Origin: Pseudomonadota bacterium
GTDB lineage: Bacteria > Pseudomonadota > Alphaproteobacteria > Rhizobiales > Beijerinckiaceae
NCBI GenBank assembly: GCA_021780435.1
Contig: JAJXYV010000071.1
Location: 1 to 49,035, forward strand
Reading direction: 5' to 3'
DNA: 49,035 nt
The notes below the pieces were generated by a model. That model saw only the letters and a list, made by a program, of their open reading frames with translations, was not told where the DNA came from and did not search any database. The position numbers and the translations under genes were made by a program. Shown piece by piece: positions 37,648 to 46,735 of this stretch. How positions within the stretch are numbered: the stretch's first letter is position 1; each line of letters opens with the position of its first letter.

Positions 37648-38868
37648 TCAGGCCGCGCCGGCGGGCGTGACGATCAAGGAGGCGTTGATGCCGCCGAAAG
37701 CCAGCGAATTGGAGAGGACCGCTCTGATCGGGGTCTTCACCGCTTCCGGGCCGACCAGACGGATCTGGCAATTGGGGTCCTGGTTCTCAGTGTTGAGATT
37801 GGGCGGCGCAACCTGCTCGCGCAGCGCCATGATCGACACCACCAATTCCAGCGCGCCCGCCGCGCCGAGGCCATGGCCATGGATCGGCTTGGTCGAAGAG
37901 ACGAGAAGATCGTGGCAATGGCCGGCGAAGGCGATGTTGAGGGCCTGGGCCTCGGTCACGTCGTTCATGACCGTGGCCGTGCCATGGGCGTTGACATAAT
38001 CGATGTCGGCCGGCGCGAGGCCGGCGTCCTCGAGGGCCATGGCCATGCAGGCGGCGGCCGAGGCGGCGTCGGGCCGGACCGGGTCGATCGCGTCGCTGTT
38101 GGTGCCATAGCCCGCGAGCGTCGCCAGCGGCTGCGCGCCGCGCGCCGCGGCGACCTCTTCGGCCTCGAGCACGAACATGCCGGCGCCTTCGCCGAGCACC
38201 ATGCCGTTGCGGTTCTTGGCGAAGGGGCGGCAGAAATCCGGGGTCAGGACGCGCAGCATTTCCCAGGCCCGCATCGAGCCATTGGTGGCGCAGGCCTCCG
38301 AGCCGCCGACGATGGCGCGGTCGATCATGCCGGCGCGGATCATCTGCAGGGCGAGGCCGATCGCCTGGCTGCCCGACGAGCAGGCGCTGGCGATGGCGAA
38401 ACAGGGTCCGGTCGCGCCATAGCGCATGGACAGCATGGAGGGGCCGGCGCTCGGGATGAGCTTGGGCACCGTGAGCGTTTCCGGCCTCTTGTTGTTGACA
38501 TAGACATTGAAGATGCCGTCGTCGATCGTCTTGAGCCCGCCGATGCCGGTGCCGAGCAAGGCCGCGCAGCGCGGACCCTGGCGCTCATCGGGGTCGAGGC
38601 CGGCCTGGGCGACGGCTTCGTCCGCGGCGACCAGCGCGTAGGCCGTGAATGGGTCGGCAAAGGGCGCGATCTGAGGCCCGAGGCGGGCCTCGATGTCGAA
38701 GTCGCGCACCTGGGCGGAAATCCGGACGCGGCCGTTATACGGCTCGCGGACTTGCAGGGGGCCGATGCACGGCTTGCCGTCGCGCGCCGCAAGCCAGAGG
38801 GATTTCGCCCCGACACCGGCCGCCGAGACGGCGCCCATGCCGGTGACGACGACGCGGCGGGATTTCAT
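37648..38868 (-). CDS. Beta-ketoacyl-ACP synthase (FabF/KAS II-like)
   Basis: RRVVVTGMGAVSAAGVG...; Cys-His-His triad context CFAIASACSSGSQAIGLAL, YVNAHGTATVMNDVTEA, SSTKPIHGHGLGAAGALE. Confidence 0.92.
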   Translation of the reverse strand: MKSRRVVVTGMGAVSAAGVGAKSLWLAARDGKPCIGPLQVREPYNGRVRISAQVRDFDIEARLGPQIAPFADPFTAYALVAADEAVAQAGLDPDERQGPRCAALLGTGIGGLKTIDDGIFNVYVNNKRPETLTVPKLIPSAGPSMLSMRYGATGPCFAIASACSSGSQAIGLALQMIRAGMIDRAIVGGSEACATNGSMRAWEMLRVLTPDFCRPFAKNRNGMVLGEGAGMFVLEAEEVAAARGAQPLATLAGYGTNSDAIDPVRPDAASAAACMAMALEDAGLAPADIDYVNAHGTATVMNDVTEAQALNIAFAGHCHDLLVSSTKPIHGHGLGAAGALELVVSIMALREQVAPPNLNTENQDPNCQIRLVGPEAVKTPIRAVLSNSLAFGGINASLIVTPAGAA

Positions 38869-39140
38869 TTCGCGGTTTTTTCCTTGAGAATATGGTCGCT
38901 GATCGCCTCGACCAGCCCCTTGAGGTCCTTGGCCTCCTGGAACGAGCCGTCCATCGGGATGTAGACGTCGAATTTCTCTTCGATGGCCGTCAGGATCATC
39001 ACGAGATCGATCGACTTGAGGCCGAGGCTCTCGATCGTGGCTTCATCCTGAAGCTTATCGCGAGGGATCATGCCCTCGGTGGCGATCACGTCGAGAATTT
39101 CGTCGATCATCGCCTGCTGGTCATTCGGAACCGAAGTCAC
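38865..39140 (-). CDS. Acyl carrier protein
   Basis: EATIESLGLKSIDLVMILTAIEEKFDVYIPMD: phosphopantetheine serine in GLKSIDLV; ATGA overlap with the KAS gene. Confidence 0.88.
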   Translation of the reverse strand: MTSVPNDQQAMIDEILDVIATEGMIPRDKLQDEATIESLGLKSIDLVMILTAIEEKFDVYIPMDGSFQEAKDLKGLVEAISDHILKEKTAK

Positions 39141-39350
39141 TGGCGCACCCCTGGTTGCGTTCGGCGGTCCCGTCCGCGCTCGGGCCGCCGGAAAGAGGCG
39201 TTCCGGAATCGCCGGGAGCGGCGCCGGCTCTTATAAGTTGAATCCCGACGCACCTCCATGTAGCAAAGTGTCCCATCCGGCGCCAAAACAATTTTTCTGC
39301 GCCGCGCCGCCGCGCCGACGCGCCGCCGAAAACCGTTATGGAACAGATAT

Positions 39351-39797
39351 ATGCCGCATCCTCTCGCCGCGCGCTCGGCGGATTTCAGCGATCCGCCCCC
39401 GGGCCTGACCGAAAAGATGATGGAGCAACTGGTGCGCGAATTCTATACGCGCGCCCGCGCCGATTCCCTGCTCGGCCCGATTTTCGAAGAGCGACTCGCC
39501 GGCCATTGGGAGGAACATTTCGCGAAATTGACCGATTTCTGGTCGCAGATCGGCCTGCGGACCGGGCGCTATCAGGGGCGGCCCCTGCCGGCTCACGCCA
39601 CGCTCGATCTGGCGCCCGAGCATTTCAGGGCCTGGCTCGCCTTGTTCGAGGCGACGGCGCGCGACGTTCTGCCGCCCGAAGCCGCGCGCTTTTTCGCGGC
39701 CCGCGCCCAAAGGATCGCGGAAAGCTTTCAGATCGGCCTCAATATCGGCGACAAGGCGCTGGCCTTTCGGGCGGCGCAACAGGCGCGGGAAGACTGA
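39351..39797 (+). CDS. Group III truncated hemoglobin
   Basis: MEQLVREFYTRARADSLLGPIFEERLAGHWEEHFAKLTDFWSQIGLRTGRYQGRPLPAHATLDLAPEHFRAWLALFEATARDVLPPEAARFFAARAQRIAESFQIGL. Confidence 0.92.
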   Translation: MPHPLAARSADFSDPPPGLTEKMMEQLVREFYTRARADSLLGPIFEERLAGHWEEHFAKLTDFWSQIGLRTGRYQGRPLPAHATLDLAPEHFRAWLALFEATARDVLPPEAARFFAARAQRIAESFQIGLNIGDKALAFRAAQQARED

Positions 39798-40355
39798 ACG
39801 ACGTCGCTTTCCATGGAGTCTTCGGGTTTGCCATGAAGGCGTTTTTCGAGGCGCCAAGCCGAACGCCTTTGCACTGTTTCAAAGCTGATATTTAGGCGAT
39901 GAAGAAAAGTTGCCGCAGCCTCCATTGAATGGTCGGCGGGCTCCACGTCCCGCGCGTTTGCGCCGATCGCCGCCATAGCGCGTGGATCATCGGCTATCGT
40001 CTGCGCTGGCGTCGACGCTTCGCGTTGATCGGCTGCAGCCAGAGCGGTCTAGCGCGCTTTCCGTCGTGGGGCGAACAATCGGGGCTGCATGTGTCGACCC
40101 GGTCGACCAGTTCGGTTGTGTTGTGGGGCGTGAGGGGCAGTTTGGCCGCGAATTAGGCAATCGAGGCCTGTTCCGCCGCGGCGCTCCAACCGCGAGGAGC
40201 GCGCGACGCCCACCGGGGCGACAATTCGGCCTCGCATGTTTCGTTTCGTTGAATGCAAGGAAACCGCGCGGCGCAGCGCGGAAATCCGTTGTCGCGGCAT
40301 CGGCGCTGGCGCGCGCGAAGGGATATTCATTGTCAAGCTTGTCCTGGCGTCAAAA

Positions 40356-40374
40356 TATATCGTAATACGATATA
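40356..40374. promoter_or_regulatory. 19-bp palindrome upstream of clcA, candidate operator
   Basis: TATATCGTA-A-TACGATATA, 9-1-9 perfect inverted repeat 30 bp before the clcA ATG, strongly AT-rich against background. Confidence 0.7.
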
Positions 40375-40403
40375 AATTACCCGATCATCCGAGAACGAGC
40401 CAG

Positions 40404-42203
40404 ATGAGCCTTACGCCCCTCCGCGCTGCAGAACACCATCGCCTGGCGGATCACAGCGCCGATCGGCGCATGGTCCTCCTTGCCGCGATGGCGCTCGTGG
40501 TGGGCGCCGGCGGCGCCGCCGGCGCGTGGATTTTGCTCCGGCTGATCGCGGTTGCAACCAACCTGTTCTGGTTCGGACGGTTGTCGAGCGCGCCCGCGCT
40601 GATCACCGACGCGTCACTGGGCATCGGCGCGTTCGCCATTCCGGTGATTGGCAGCCTGGTCGTGGGACTCATGGCCCGCTTCGGGTCGGACAAGATCCGC
40701 GGTCATGGCATTCCCGAGGCGATCGAGGCTATTCTCTACGGCGAAAGCAGGCTGTCGCTGAAGGTTGCGATCCTCAAGCCGATCTCGTCGGCGATCTCGA
40801 TCGGCAGCGGCGGCCCTTTCGGCGCGGAGGGGCCGATCATCATGACCGGCGGCGCGATCGGTTCGCTTTTCGCGCAATGCTTTCATCTCAGCGCCGCCGA
40901 AAGGAAGACCTTGCTGGTCGCCGGCGCCGCCGCCGGCATGACGGCGATCTTCAATACGCCCCTCGCCGCCATGCTGCTGGCGGTTGAAGTGTTGTTGTTC
41001 GAATGGAAGCCGCGCAGCTTCGTGCCAGTGGTGGTCGCCGTGCTCGTCGCCTGGGCGTTGAGGCCGTTAATGATCGCCTCGGGGCCGATGTTCCCCCTGG
41101 CCTTCCAGGCCCCAGGCGGGGCTTCGCCGGTTGCGGCCGCGCTCGGAATTGGTCTGTTGGCTGGACTTGAGGCGGCCCTCCTTTCAACCACGCTTTATCG
41201 GATCGAGGATCTGTTCCATCGCTTGCCTATCCACTGGATGTGGTGGCCGGCCGTCGGGGCGTCGGCGGTAGGCCTCGGCGGGCTGATCGACCCGCATGTG
41301 TTGGGCGCTGGATACGCCAGCATCCAGGCGCTGCTCGACGGATCGCTGGCGATGCGGGAGCTGGCGGCGCTGCTTGTCGTGAAGGCGGTGGTGTGGTTGG
41401 CGGCTTTAGGGTCGGGCACCTCGGGCGGCGTGCTCGCGCCGCTGTTGATCCTGGGCGGCGCGGCTGGCGGCCTTTTAGGCCAGTTCCTGCCAGGCGATCC
41501 GGGCTTCTGGGCGATGATCGGCATGGCCGGAATCATGAGTGGAGCGATGCGCGCCCCGATCACCGGGGCGCTGTTCGCGGCCGAGCTGACCGGTCGCTTC
41601 GAAGCGCTTCCGCTCACGCTCGCGGCGTCCGGTGCGGCCTTCGCCGTGAGCGTGCTGTTGATGCGCCGCTCGATACTGACCGAGAAGATCGCGCGGCGCG
41701 GCCGGCATGTCTTCCAGGAATATTCGGTCGATCCGCTCGACCTGGTCCGGGCCGGCGAACTGATGACCCGCGATCCGGCGTCATTGCCTGGCGCGATGAA
41801 GGTTGCCGAGGCGCTTGCCTTCTTCCGCGAAGGCGCCGCATACCGCAGCTATCCCGTGGTGGACGGCGACGGGCGCCTGCTCGGGCTGGTTTCGCGCACC
41901 GACGCGTTGCGGTGGCAGGGCGGCGACGACCTTGGCGACGCCACGCTTGCCGAAACGTTGTCGGACGTTTCGCAGCCCATCGCCTATCCCGACAGCCCAA
42001 GCGGGTTCGTCGCGGACCTCATCGTAGAGACCGGGGTCGGGCGTATCCCGATCGTCGACCCGGCGACGCGGCGCGTGGTTGGCATCCTCTCGCGCCAGGA
42101 TCTGCTGAAAGCCCGCAGCGTTCATCAGGTGGCCGAGCGCGCGCGCGGCCGCTTCATGGGCCTGGCTGCGGCCAGTTTTCCGCAGACTGACAGTTCCAGG
42201 TAA
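40404..42203 (+). CDS. CLC-type chloride channel/antiporter with C-terminal CBS domains
   Basis: KIRGHGIPEAIEAILYGES, GSGGPFGAEGPIIMTGGAIGSLF, AAAAGMTAIFNTPLAAMLLAVEV; C-terminal CBS pair ELMTRDPASLPGAMKVAEALAFFREGAAYRSYPVVDGDGRLLGLVSRTDAL. Confidence 0.92.
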   Translation: MSLTPLRAAEHHRLADHSADRRMVLLAAMALVVGAGGAAGAWILLRLIAVATNLFWFGRLSSAPALITDASLGIGAFAIPVIGSLVVGLMARFGSDKIRGHGIPEAIEAILYGESRLSLKVAILKPISSAISIGSGGPFGAEGPIIMTGGAIGSLFAQCFHLSAAERKTLLVAGAAAGMTAIFNTPLAAMLLAVEVLLFEWKPRSFVPVVVAVLVAWALRPLMIASGPMFPLAFQAPGGASPVAAALGIGLLAGLEAALLSTTLYRIEDLFHRLPIHWMWWPAVGASAVGLGGLIDPHVLGAGYASIQALLDGSLAMRELAALLVVKAVVWLAALGSGTSGGVLAPLLILGGAAGGLLGQFLPGDPGFWAMIGMAGIMSGAMRAPITGALFAAELTGRFEALPLTLAASGAAFAVSVLLMRRSILTEKIARRGRHVFQEYSVDPLDLVRAGELMTRDPASLPGAMKVAEALAFFREGAAYRSYPVVDGDGRLLGLVSRTDALRWQGGDDLGDATLAETLSDVSQPIAYPDSPSGFVADLIVETGVGRIPIVDPATRRVVGILSRQDLLKARSVHQVAERARGRFMGLAAASFPQTDSSR

Positions 42204-42476
42204 TCCGTCGTCACGCTTGCTTTCGCGGACTTGGGGCGCGAGCGTCCGGGCGCCGGCGCGCATTGATGGATGACGCCCGGTCATGCTGGATCCGTCTGTT
42301 GGCGGGCCAAGAAGCACAGCATTCTTCGGCGTCCATATTCGGAACACCAAGCTTGTCACTTCGCTTCCCGGCCTTCTGCCTTCGATCGAAAGGCGTCCAA
42401 AGCGGCGATGGCTGACGCCGAGACCATGCCCCCCGGCGTGCGTTGGCGGCTGCTCGCCTTGCACTCTGGGGCTAGT

Positions 42477-42498
42477 CATATAAAGACTTGTTTATATG
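42477..42498. promoter_or_regulatory. Inverted repeat upstream of ahcY, candidate operator
   Basis: CATATAAA-GACTTG-TTTATATG, 8-6-8 perfect arms, 62 bp before ahcY. Confidence 0.65.
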
Positions 42499-42560
42499 TT
42501 TATTGCCTTGTCGCCATGGCGCTGCTATAGAGCCGCCATGTTGCAACAGGATGAGAAATC

Positions 42561-43973
42561 ATGACCGTCAACCATCTCACTCATGATCATGTCGTCGCCG
42601 ACATCGGTCTCGCCGATTGGGGCCGCAAGGAAATCGCCATCGCCGAAACCGAAATGCCCGGCCTGATGGCGACCCGCGCCGAATATGGCCCGGCCCAGCC
42701 GCTCAAGGGCGCGCGCATCGCCGGCTCGCTGCACATGACCATCCAGACGGCGGTGCTGATCGAGACCCTGCAGGCGCTGGGCGCCGATGTCCGCTGGGCC
42801 TCCTGCAACATTTATTCGACCCAGGACCATGCGGCGGCGGCCATTGCGGCCAAGGGCACGCCGGTCTTCGCGATCAAGGGTGAGAGCCTCGAGGAATATT
42901 GGGAATACACCCACCGCATTTTCGAGTGGAGCGACGGCGGCACGCCCAACATGATCCTCGACGACGGCGGCGACGCCACGCTCCTCATCCATCTGGGCCT
43001 GCGCGCCGAGCAGGGCGACGTCGCCTTCCTCGACGGCGCGACCAATGAGGAGGAGGAAGTCCTCTTCGCCGCAATCAAGAAGCGCCTCAAGGGCAACCCA
43101 GGTTTTTACGGCCGTTGCGCGATGGCGATCCGGGGCGTCACCGAGGAGACGACCACGGGCGTCCACCGTCTCTATGTCATGGAGAAGGAAGGCAAGCTGC
43201 TGTGGCCGGCGATCAACGTCAATGATTCCGTCACCAAGTCCAAGTTCGACAACCTTTATGGCTGCCGCGAGTCGCTGGTCGACGGCATCCGCCGCGGCAC
43301 CGACGTGATGATGGCTGGCAAGGTCGCCATGGTCGCGGGCTTCGGCGACGTCGGCAAGGGTTCGGCGGCGAGCCTGCGCAACGCCGGCTGCCGTGTGATC
43401 GTGTCGGAAATCGACCCGATCTGCGCCTTGCAGGCGGCGATGGAAGGCTACGAAGTCGTCACGATGGAGGACGCCGCGCCGCGCGCCGATATTTTCGTCA
43501 CCGCCACCGGCAATGTCGACGTCATCACCATCGACCACATGCGCGCGATGAAGGACCGCGCCATCGTCTGCAACATCGGCCATTTCGACTCCGAGATCCA
43601 GGTCGCGGCCCTGCGCAACCTGAAATGGAGCAATGTGAAGCCGCAAGTGGACGAGATCGAATTCGCCGACGGCAAGCGCCTTATCCTGCTCTCGGAAGGG
43701 CGCCTGGTGAATCTCGGCAACGCGACCGGCCATCCGTCCTTCGTGATGTCGGCCTCCTTCACCAACCAGACCCTGGCCCAGATCGAACTCTGGACCCGCC
43801 AGGGCGACTATGGCCGCAAGGTCTATACGCTGCCCAAGCATCTCGACGAGAAGGTCGCGAAGCTCCATCTCGACAAGATCGGCGTCAAGCTCACCGTGAT
43901 GAGCCAAAAGCAATCGGACTATCTGTCGGTCCCGGTCGCGGGGCCGTTCAAGCCCGACCATTACCGCTATTAA
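42561..43973 (+). CDS. ahcY: Adenosylhomocysteinase
   Basis: [47 protein letters not shown]...[47 protein letters not shown]...KPDHYRY C-terminus. Confidence 0.98.
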   Translation: MTVNHLTHDHVVADIGLADWGRKEIAIAETEMPGLMATRAEYGPAQPLKGARIAGSLHMTIQTAVLIETLQALGADVRWASCNIYSTQDHAAAAIAAKGTPVFAIKGESLEEYWEYTHRIFEWSDGGTPNMILDDGGDATLLIHLGLRAEQGDVAFLDGATNEEEEVLFAAIKKRLKGNPGFYGRCAMAIRGVTEETTTGVHRLYVMEKEGKLLWPAINVNDSVTKSKFDNLYGCRESLVDGIRRGTDVMMAGKVAMVAGFGDVGKGSAASLRNAGCRVIVSEIDPICALQAAMEGYEVVTMEDAAPRADIFVTATGNVDVITIDHMRAMKDRAIVCNIGHFDSEIQVAALRNLKWSNVKPQVDEIEFADGKRLILLSEGRLVNLGNATGHPSFVMSASFTNQTLAQIELWTRQGDYGRKVYTLPKHLDEKVAKLHLDKIGVKLTVMSQKQSDYLSVPVAGPFKPDHYRY

Positions 43974-44096
43974 GCAAAGTCCTGCCGGCGTCAGCCGGCT
44001 GGGAGCGAGTGTGACGCTGGGTAAGTTCGAGAGGACATTTGATCGCGCCTGCGCGCGATCAATCGAATGACACGTCGCCTCTGTGCACGAATCCAG

Positions 44097-44125
44097 CGCC
44101 TCCGGTCTCTTCCGGAGGCGTTTTC
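44097..44125 (+). terminator. Intrinsic terminator downstream of ahcY
   Basis: CGCCTCCGG-TCTCTT-CCGGAGGCG-TTTTC (9-6-9 stem plus U tract), about 125 nt after the ahcY stop. Confidence 0.85.
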
Positions 44126-44218
44126 TATTTCGTTCCCCTTTCTTAACCATGAATCGAGAAGGTAAATTGAGGTGATTCGCGCGGGGCGCCGGCCCCGCAG
44201 GGGAAGGAAATCCGGTCC

Positions 44219-46735
44219 ATGCCGAAAAGATCACGCCAGACAGTTTCGCGCCGCGCCGCGCGACCGCGTCTTGCGTCTTTTTGCGCCGCCGGCTCCGCCC
44301 TGTTGCTTCCCGGCGCCGCGGCGCGCGGACAGTCAGTCGCCGGCATCGCGGGCATGGATTCGGCCGGCGGTTTTTTCGGCCTGTCGCTTGGCGCCGGCCT
44401 GGTCATCTTCGCCACCATCACCGCTTTGCTGCATCTCGCCGGACGGCGGCTCTGGTCCCGGCGCGAGGCCGAGTTGACGGCTGAAATCGATCAGCTGAAC
44501 CAGAAGGTCGAGCGCGCGCGCGCCTTTCTCGCTTCCGAGACGCAATTCGTCGTCGTCTGGGGCGGCTCCGGCGGCGAGCCGGAGATCGAAGGCGACGTAA
44601 GCCTCGTGCTCGACGCGCCGGCGCCGCGCCGCGTGCTCGGCTTTGGCGCCTGGCTCTCGCCCGCCCAGGCGCAGACCCTCGAGGCCAATGTCGCGCTGCT
44701 GCGCGAGCGCGGCCATGGGTTCCGGCAGGATCTCGTCAGCCAGAACGGGCGCCATCTGGAAGCCGAGGGGCGGGCGATCGGCAGCCGGGTCGTCATGCGC
44801 GTGCGCGACGTGTCGGGCGATCGCCTGGAGCTGATGCGTTTACGCAAGGTCCAGGCCGAGCAGAAGGCGCAACTCGAAATCCTGCGTGGTCTGCTCGATC
44901 TGACGGCCCATCCGGTCTGGACGCGCGGACCGGACGGCGATCTCGACTGGGTCAATACGGCCTATGCCCGCGCGGTGGACGCGAAGAGCCCGCAGGATGC
45001 GACGGCGCGCGGCCTTGAGCTGCTTGACCGCCCCGCGCGCGAAGCGGCGGCGCGCGCCCGGCAGGCCGGCAATATCTGGCGTCGGCGCGAACATGTCGTT
45101 GTGGCGGGCGTGCGCCGGCTGATGGACGTGCTCGACGCGCCTCTGCCGGGCGGCGGCGGCGGCGTGGCCGACGATCTTGCCGAACTCGAGGCCTTGCGCG
45201 CCGACCACGCGCGGCAAGTCGAATCCCATATCCGCACGCTCGACCAGATCGCCACGGCCGTGGCCATTTTCGACCGCTCGAAAAGGCTGGTCTTCGCCAA
45301 TGCGGCCTATCGCCATCTCTGGGGGCTCGATCAGGCCTTCCTGGAGCAGGGGCCCTCGGATTCCGAAATTCTCGATCAATTGCGCGCGGGCCGCCGTCTG
45401 CCCGAACAGGCCGACTATCGCGCCTGGAAGATGGCGCTGCTCGCCAATTATCAGATCATGGAGCCGGCGCCTCAGGTCTGGCACCTGCCCGACGGGCGGA
45501 CCGTGCGCGTCGCCTTCGATCCCAATCCGCAAGGCGGGATCACCTATCTCTTCGACAACGTGACCGAGCGCTTCACCCTCGAATCGCAATATAACGCGCT
45601 TGCCCGCGTCCAGAGCGAAACGCTCGACGCCCTCCAGGAGGGCGTCGCGGTCTTCGGCGCCGATGGCAGGCTCAAGCTCTGCAATCCCGCCTTCCTCCGG
45701 CTGTGGCGCCTGCCCGCGGGCCTCGTCGCGGAGCACCCGCATATCGACACGATCACCGCCGCCAGCAGGCCGCTCGTGCCCCATGACGCGGTCTGGTCCG
45801 ACCTGCGCAGCGCGGTCGCCGGCCTCCATTCCGTGCGCATGGGTTTCGAGCGGCGGATGAACCGCAGCGACGGCGCCGTCGTGGATTGCGCGGCGGCCCC
45901 GCTGCCCGATGGCGGAACCCTGCTCACCTTCATCGACGTGACCGACGGCGTGAATGTCGAGCGCGCCCTGAAGGAGCGCAATCAGGCGCTGCTCGCGGCC
46001 GAGCAGTTGCGCAACGATTTCGTGCATCATGTCTCCTATGAGCTGCGCTCGCCGCTGACCAACATCATCGGCTTCATCCAGCTGCTCGGCGACGGCAGCG
46101 TCGGCCCGCTCAACGAGAAGCAGCGCGAATATGCCGGCTATGTCCTGAAATCCTCGGCGGCGCTGCTGGCGATCATCAACGACATTCTCGATCTCGCCAC
46201 GATCGACCGCGACGCCATGGAGTTGCGGTTCGGCGAGGTCGATATCCAGCGCGTCATCGGCGAAGCCGCGGAGGGCCTGCAGGACCGGCTGGCCGAATCC
46301 CATGTCGAATTGTCGATCGTCGCCGCCCCCGAGATCGGCGGCTTCCGCGCCGACGGCCAGCGCATCCGCCAGATCCTGTTCAATCTCCTGTCCAACGCCG
46401 TCGGCTTTTCCGAGCCGGGGCAGGTGGTCACGCTTGCAGCCTTGCGCCGCGAAAACGAGATCGTGTTCAAGGTTTCGGACCGCGGGCGCGGCATCCCGCC
46501 GGAACTGCTCGACAAGGTCTTCGACCGTTTCGAAAGCCATACGATCAATTCCCGCCATCGCGGCGTCGGCCTCGGCCTGTCGATCGTGCGCGCCTTCGTC
46601 GAGTTGCATGGCGGAACGGTCCATATCGATTCCGCGCCGGGAGAAGGGACAGTCGTGACCTGTATTTTTCCTCTTCGTGGCGGCGAAACGGAAAGCCGCC
46701 CGAAGATTGATCCCTTGTTGGAGGCGCGGGCATGA
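44219..46735 (+). CDS. divL: DivL-like PAS sensor kinase with Tyr in place of the phospho-acceptor His
   Basis: Single N-terminal TM, PAS regions, H-box NDFVHHVSYELRSPLTNIIGF (Tyr codon 46037-46039), HATPase NLLSNAVGF / DRGRGIPPELLDKVFDRFE / GVGLGLSIVRAFVELHGG. Confidence 0.88.
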   Translation: MPKRSRQTVSRRAARPRLASFCAAGSALLLPGAAARGQSVAGIAGMDSAGGFFGLSLGAGLVIFATITALLHLAGRRLWSRREAELTAEIDQLNQKVERARAFLASETQFVVVWGGSGGEPEIEGDVSLVLDAPAPRRVLGFGAWLSPAQAQTLEANVALLRERGHGFRQDLVSQNGRHLEAEGRAIGSRVVMRVRDVSGDRLELMRLRKVQAEQKAQLEILRGLLDLTAHPVWTRGPDGDLDWVNTAYARAVDAKSPQDATARGLELLDRPAREAAARARQAGNIWRRREHVVVAGVRRLMDVLDAPLPGGGGGVADDLAELEALRADHARQVESHIRTLDQIATAVAIFDRSKRLVFANAAYRHLWGLDQAFLEQGPSDSEILDQLRAGRRLPEQADYRAWKMALLANYQIMEPAPQVWHLPDGRTVRVAFDPNPQGGITYLFDNVTERFTLESQYNALARVQSETLDALQEGVAVFGADGRLKLCNPAFLRLWRLPAGLVAEHPHIDTITAASRPLVPHDAVWSDLRSAVAGLHSVRMGFERRMNRSDGAVVDCAAAPLPDGGTLLTFIDVTDGVNVERALKERNQALLAAEQLRNDFVHHVSYELRSPLTNIIGFIQLLGDGSVGPLNEKQREYAGYVLKSSAALLAIINDILDLATIDRDAMELRFGEVDIQRVIGEAAEGLQDRLAESHVELSIVAAPEIGGFRADGQRIRQILFNLLSNAVGFSEPGQVVTLAALRRENEIVFKVSDRGRGIPPELLDKVFDRFESHTINSRHRGVGLGLSIVRAFVELHGGTVHIDSAPGEGTVVTCIFPLRGGETESRPKIDPLLEARA

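Noticed and set aside
39929-40336. Overlapping small ORFs in the clcA upstream gap
   Set aside because: No recognisable domains, no ribosome site, biased Arg/Pro-rich composition typical of non-coding GC-rich DNA.
42400-42560. SAH riboswitch upstream of ahcY
   Set aside because: I could not recognise the SAH riboswitch core; a DNA inverted repeat explains the region better. An Infernal search would settle it.
42525-44234. 569-aa reverse ORF antisense to ahcY
   Set aside because: Shadow ORF opposite ahcY, a near-certain gene.
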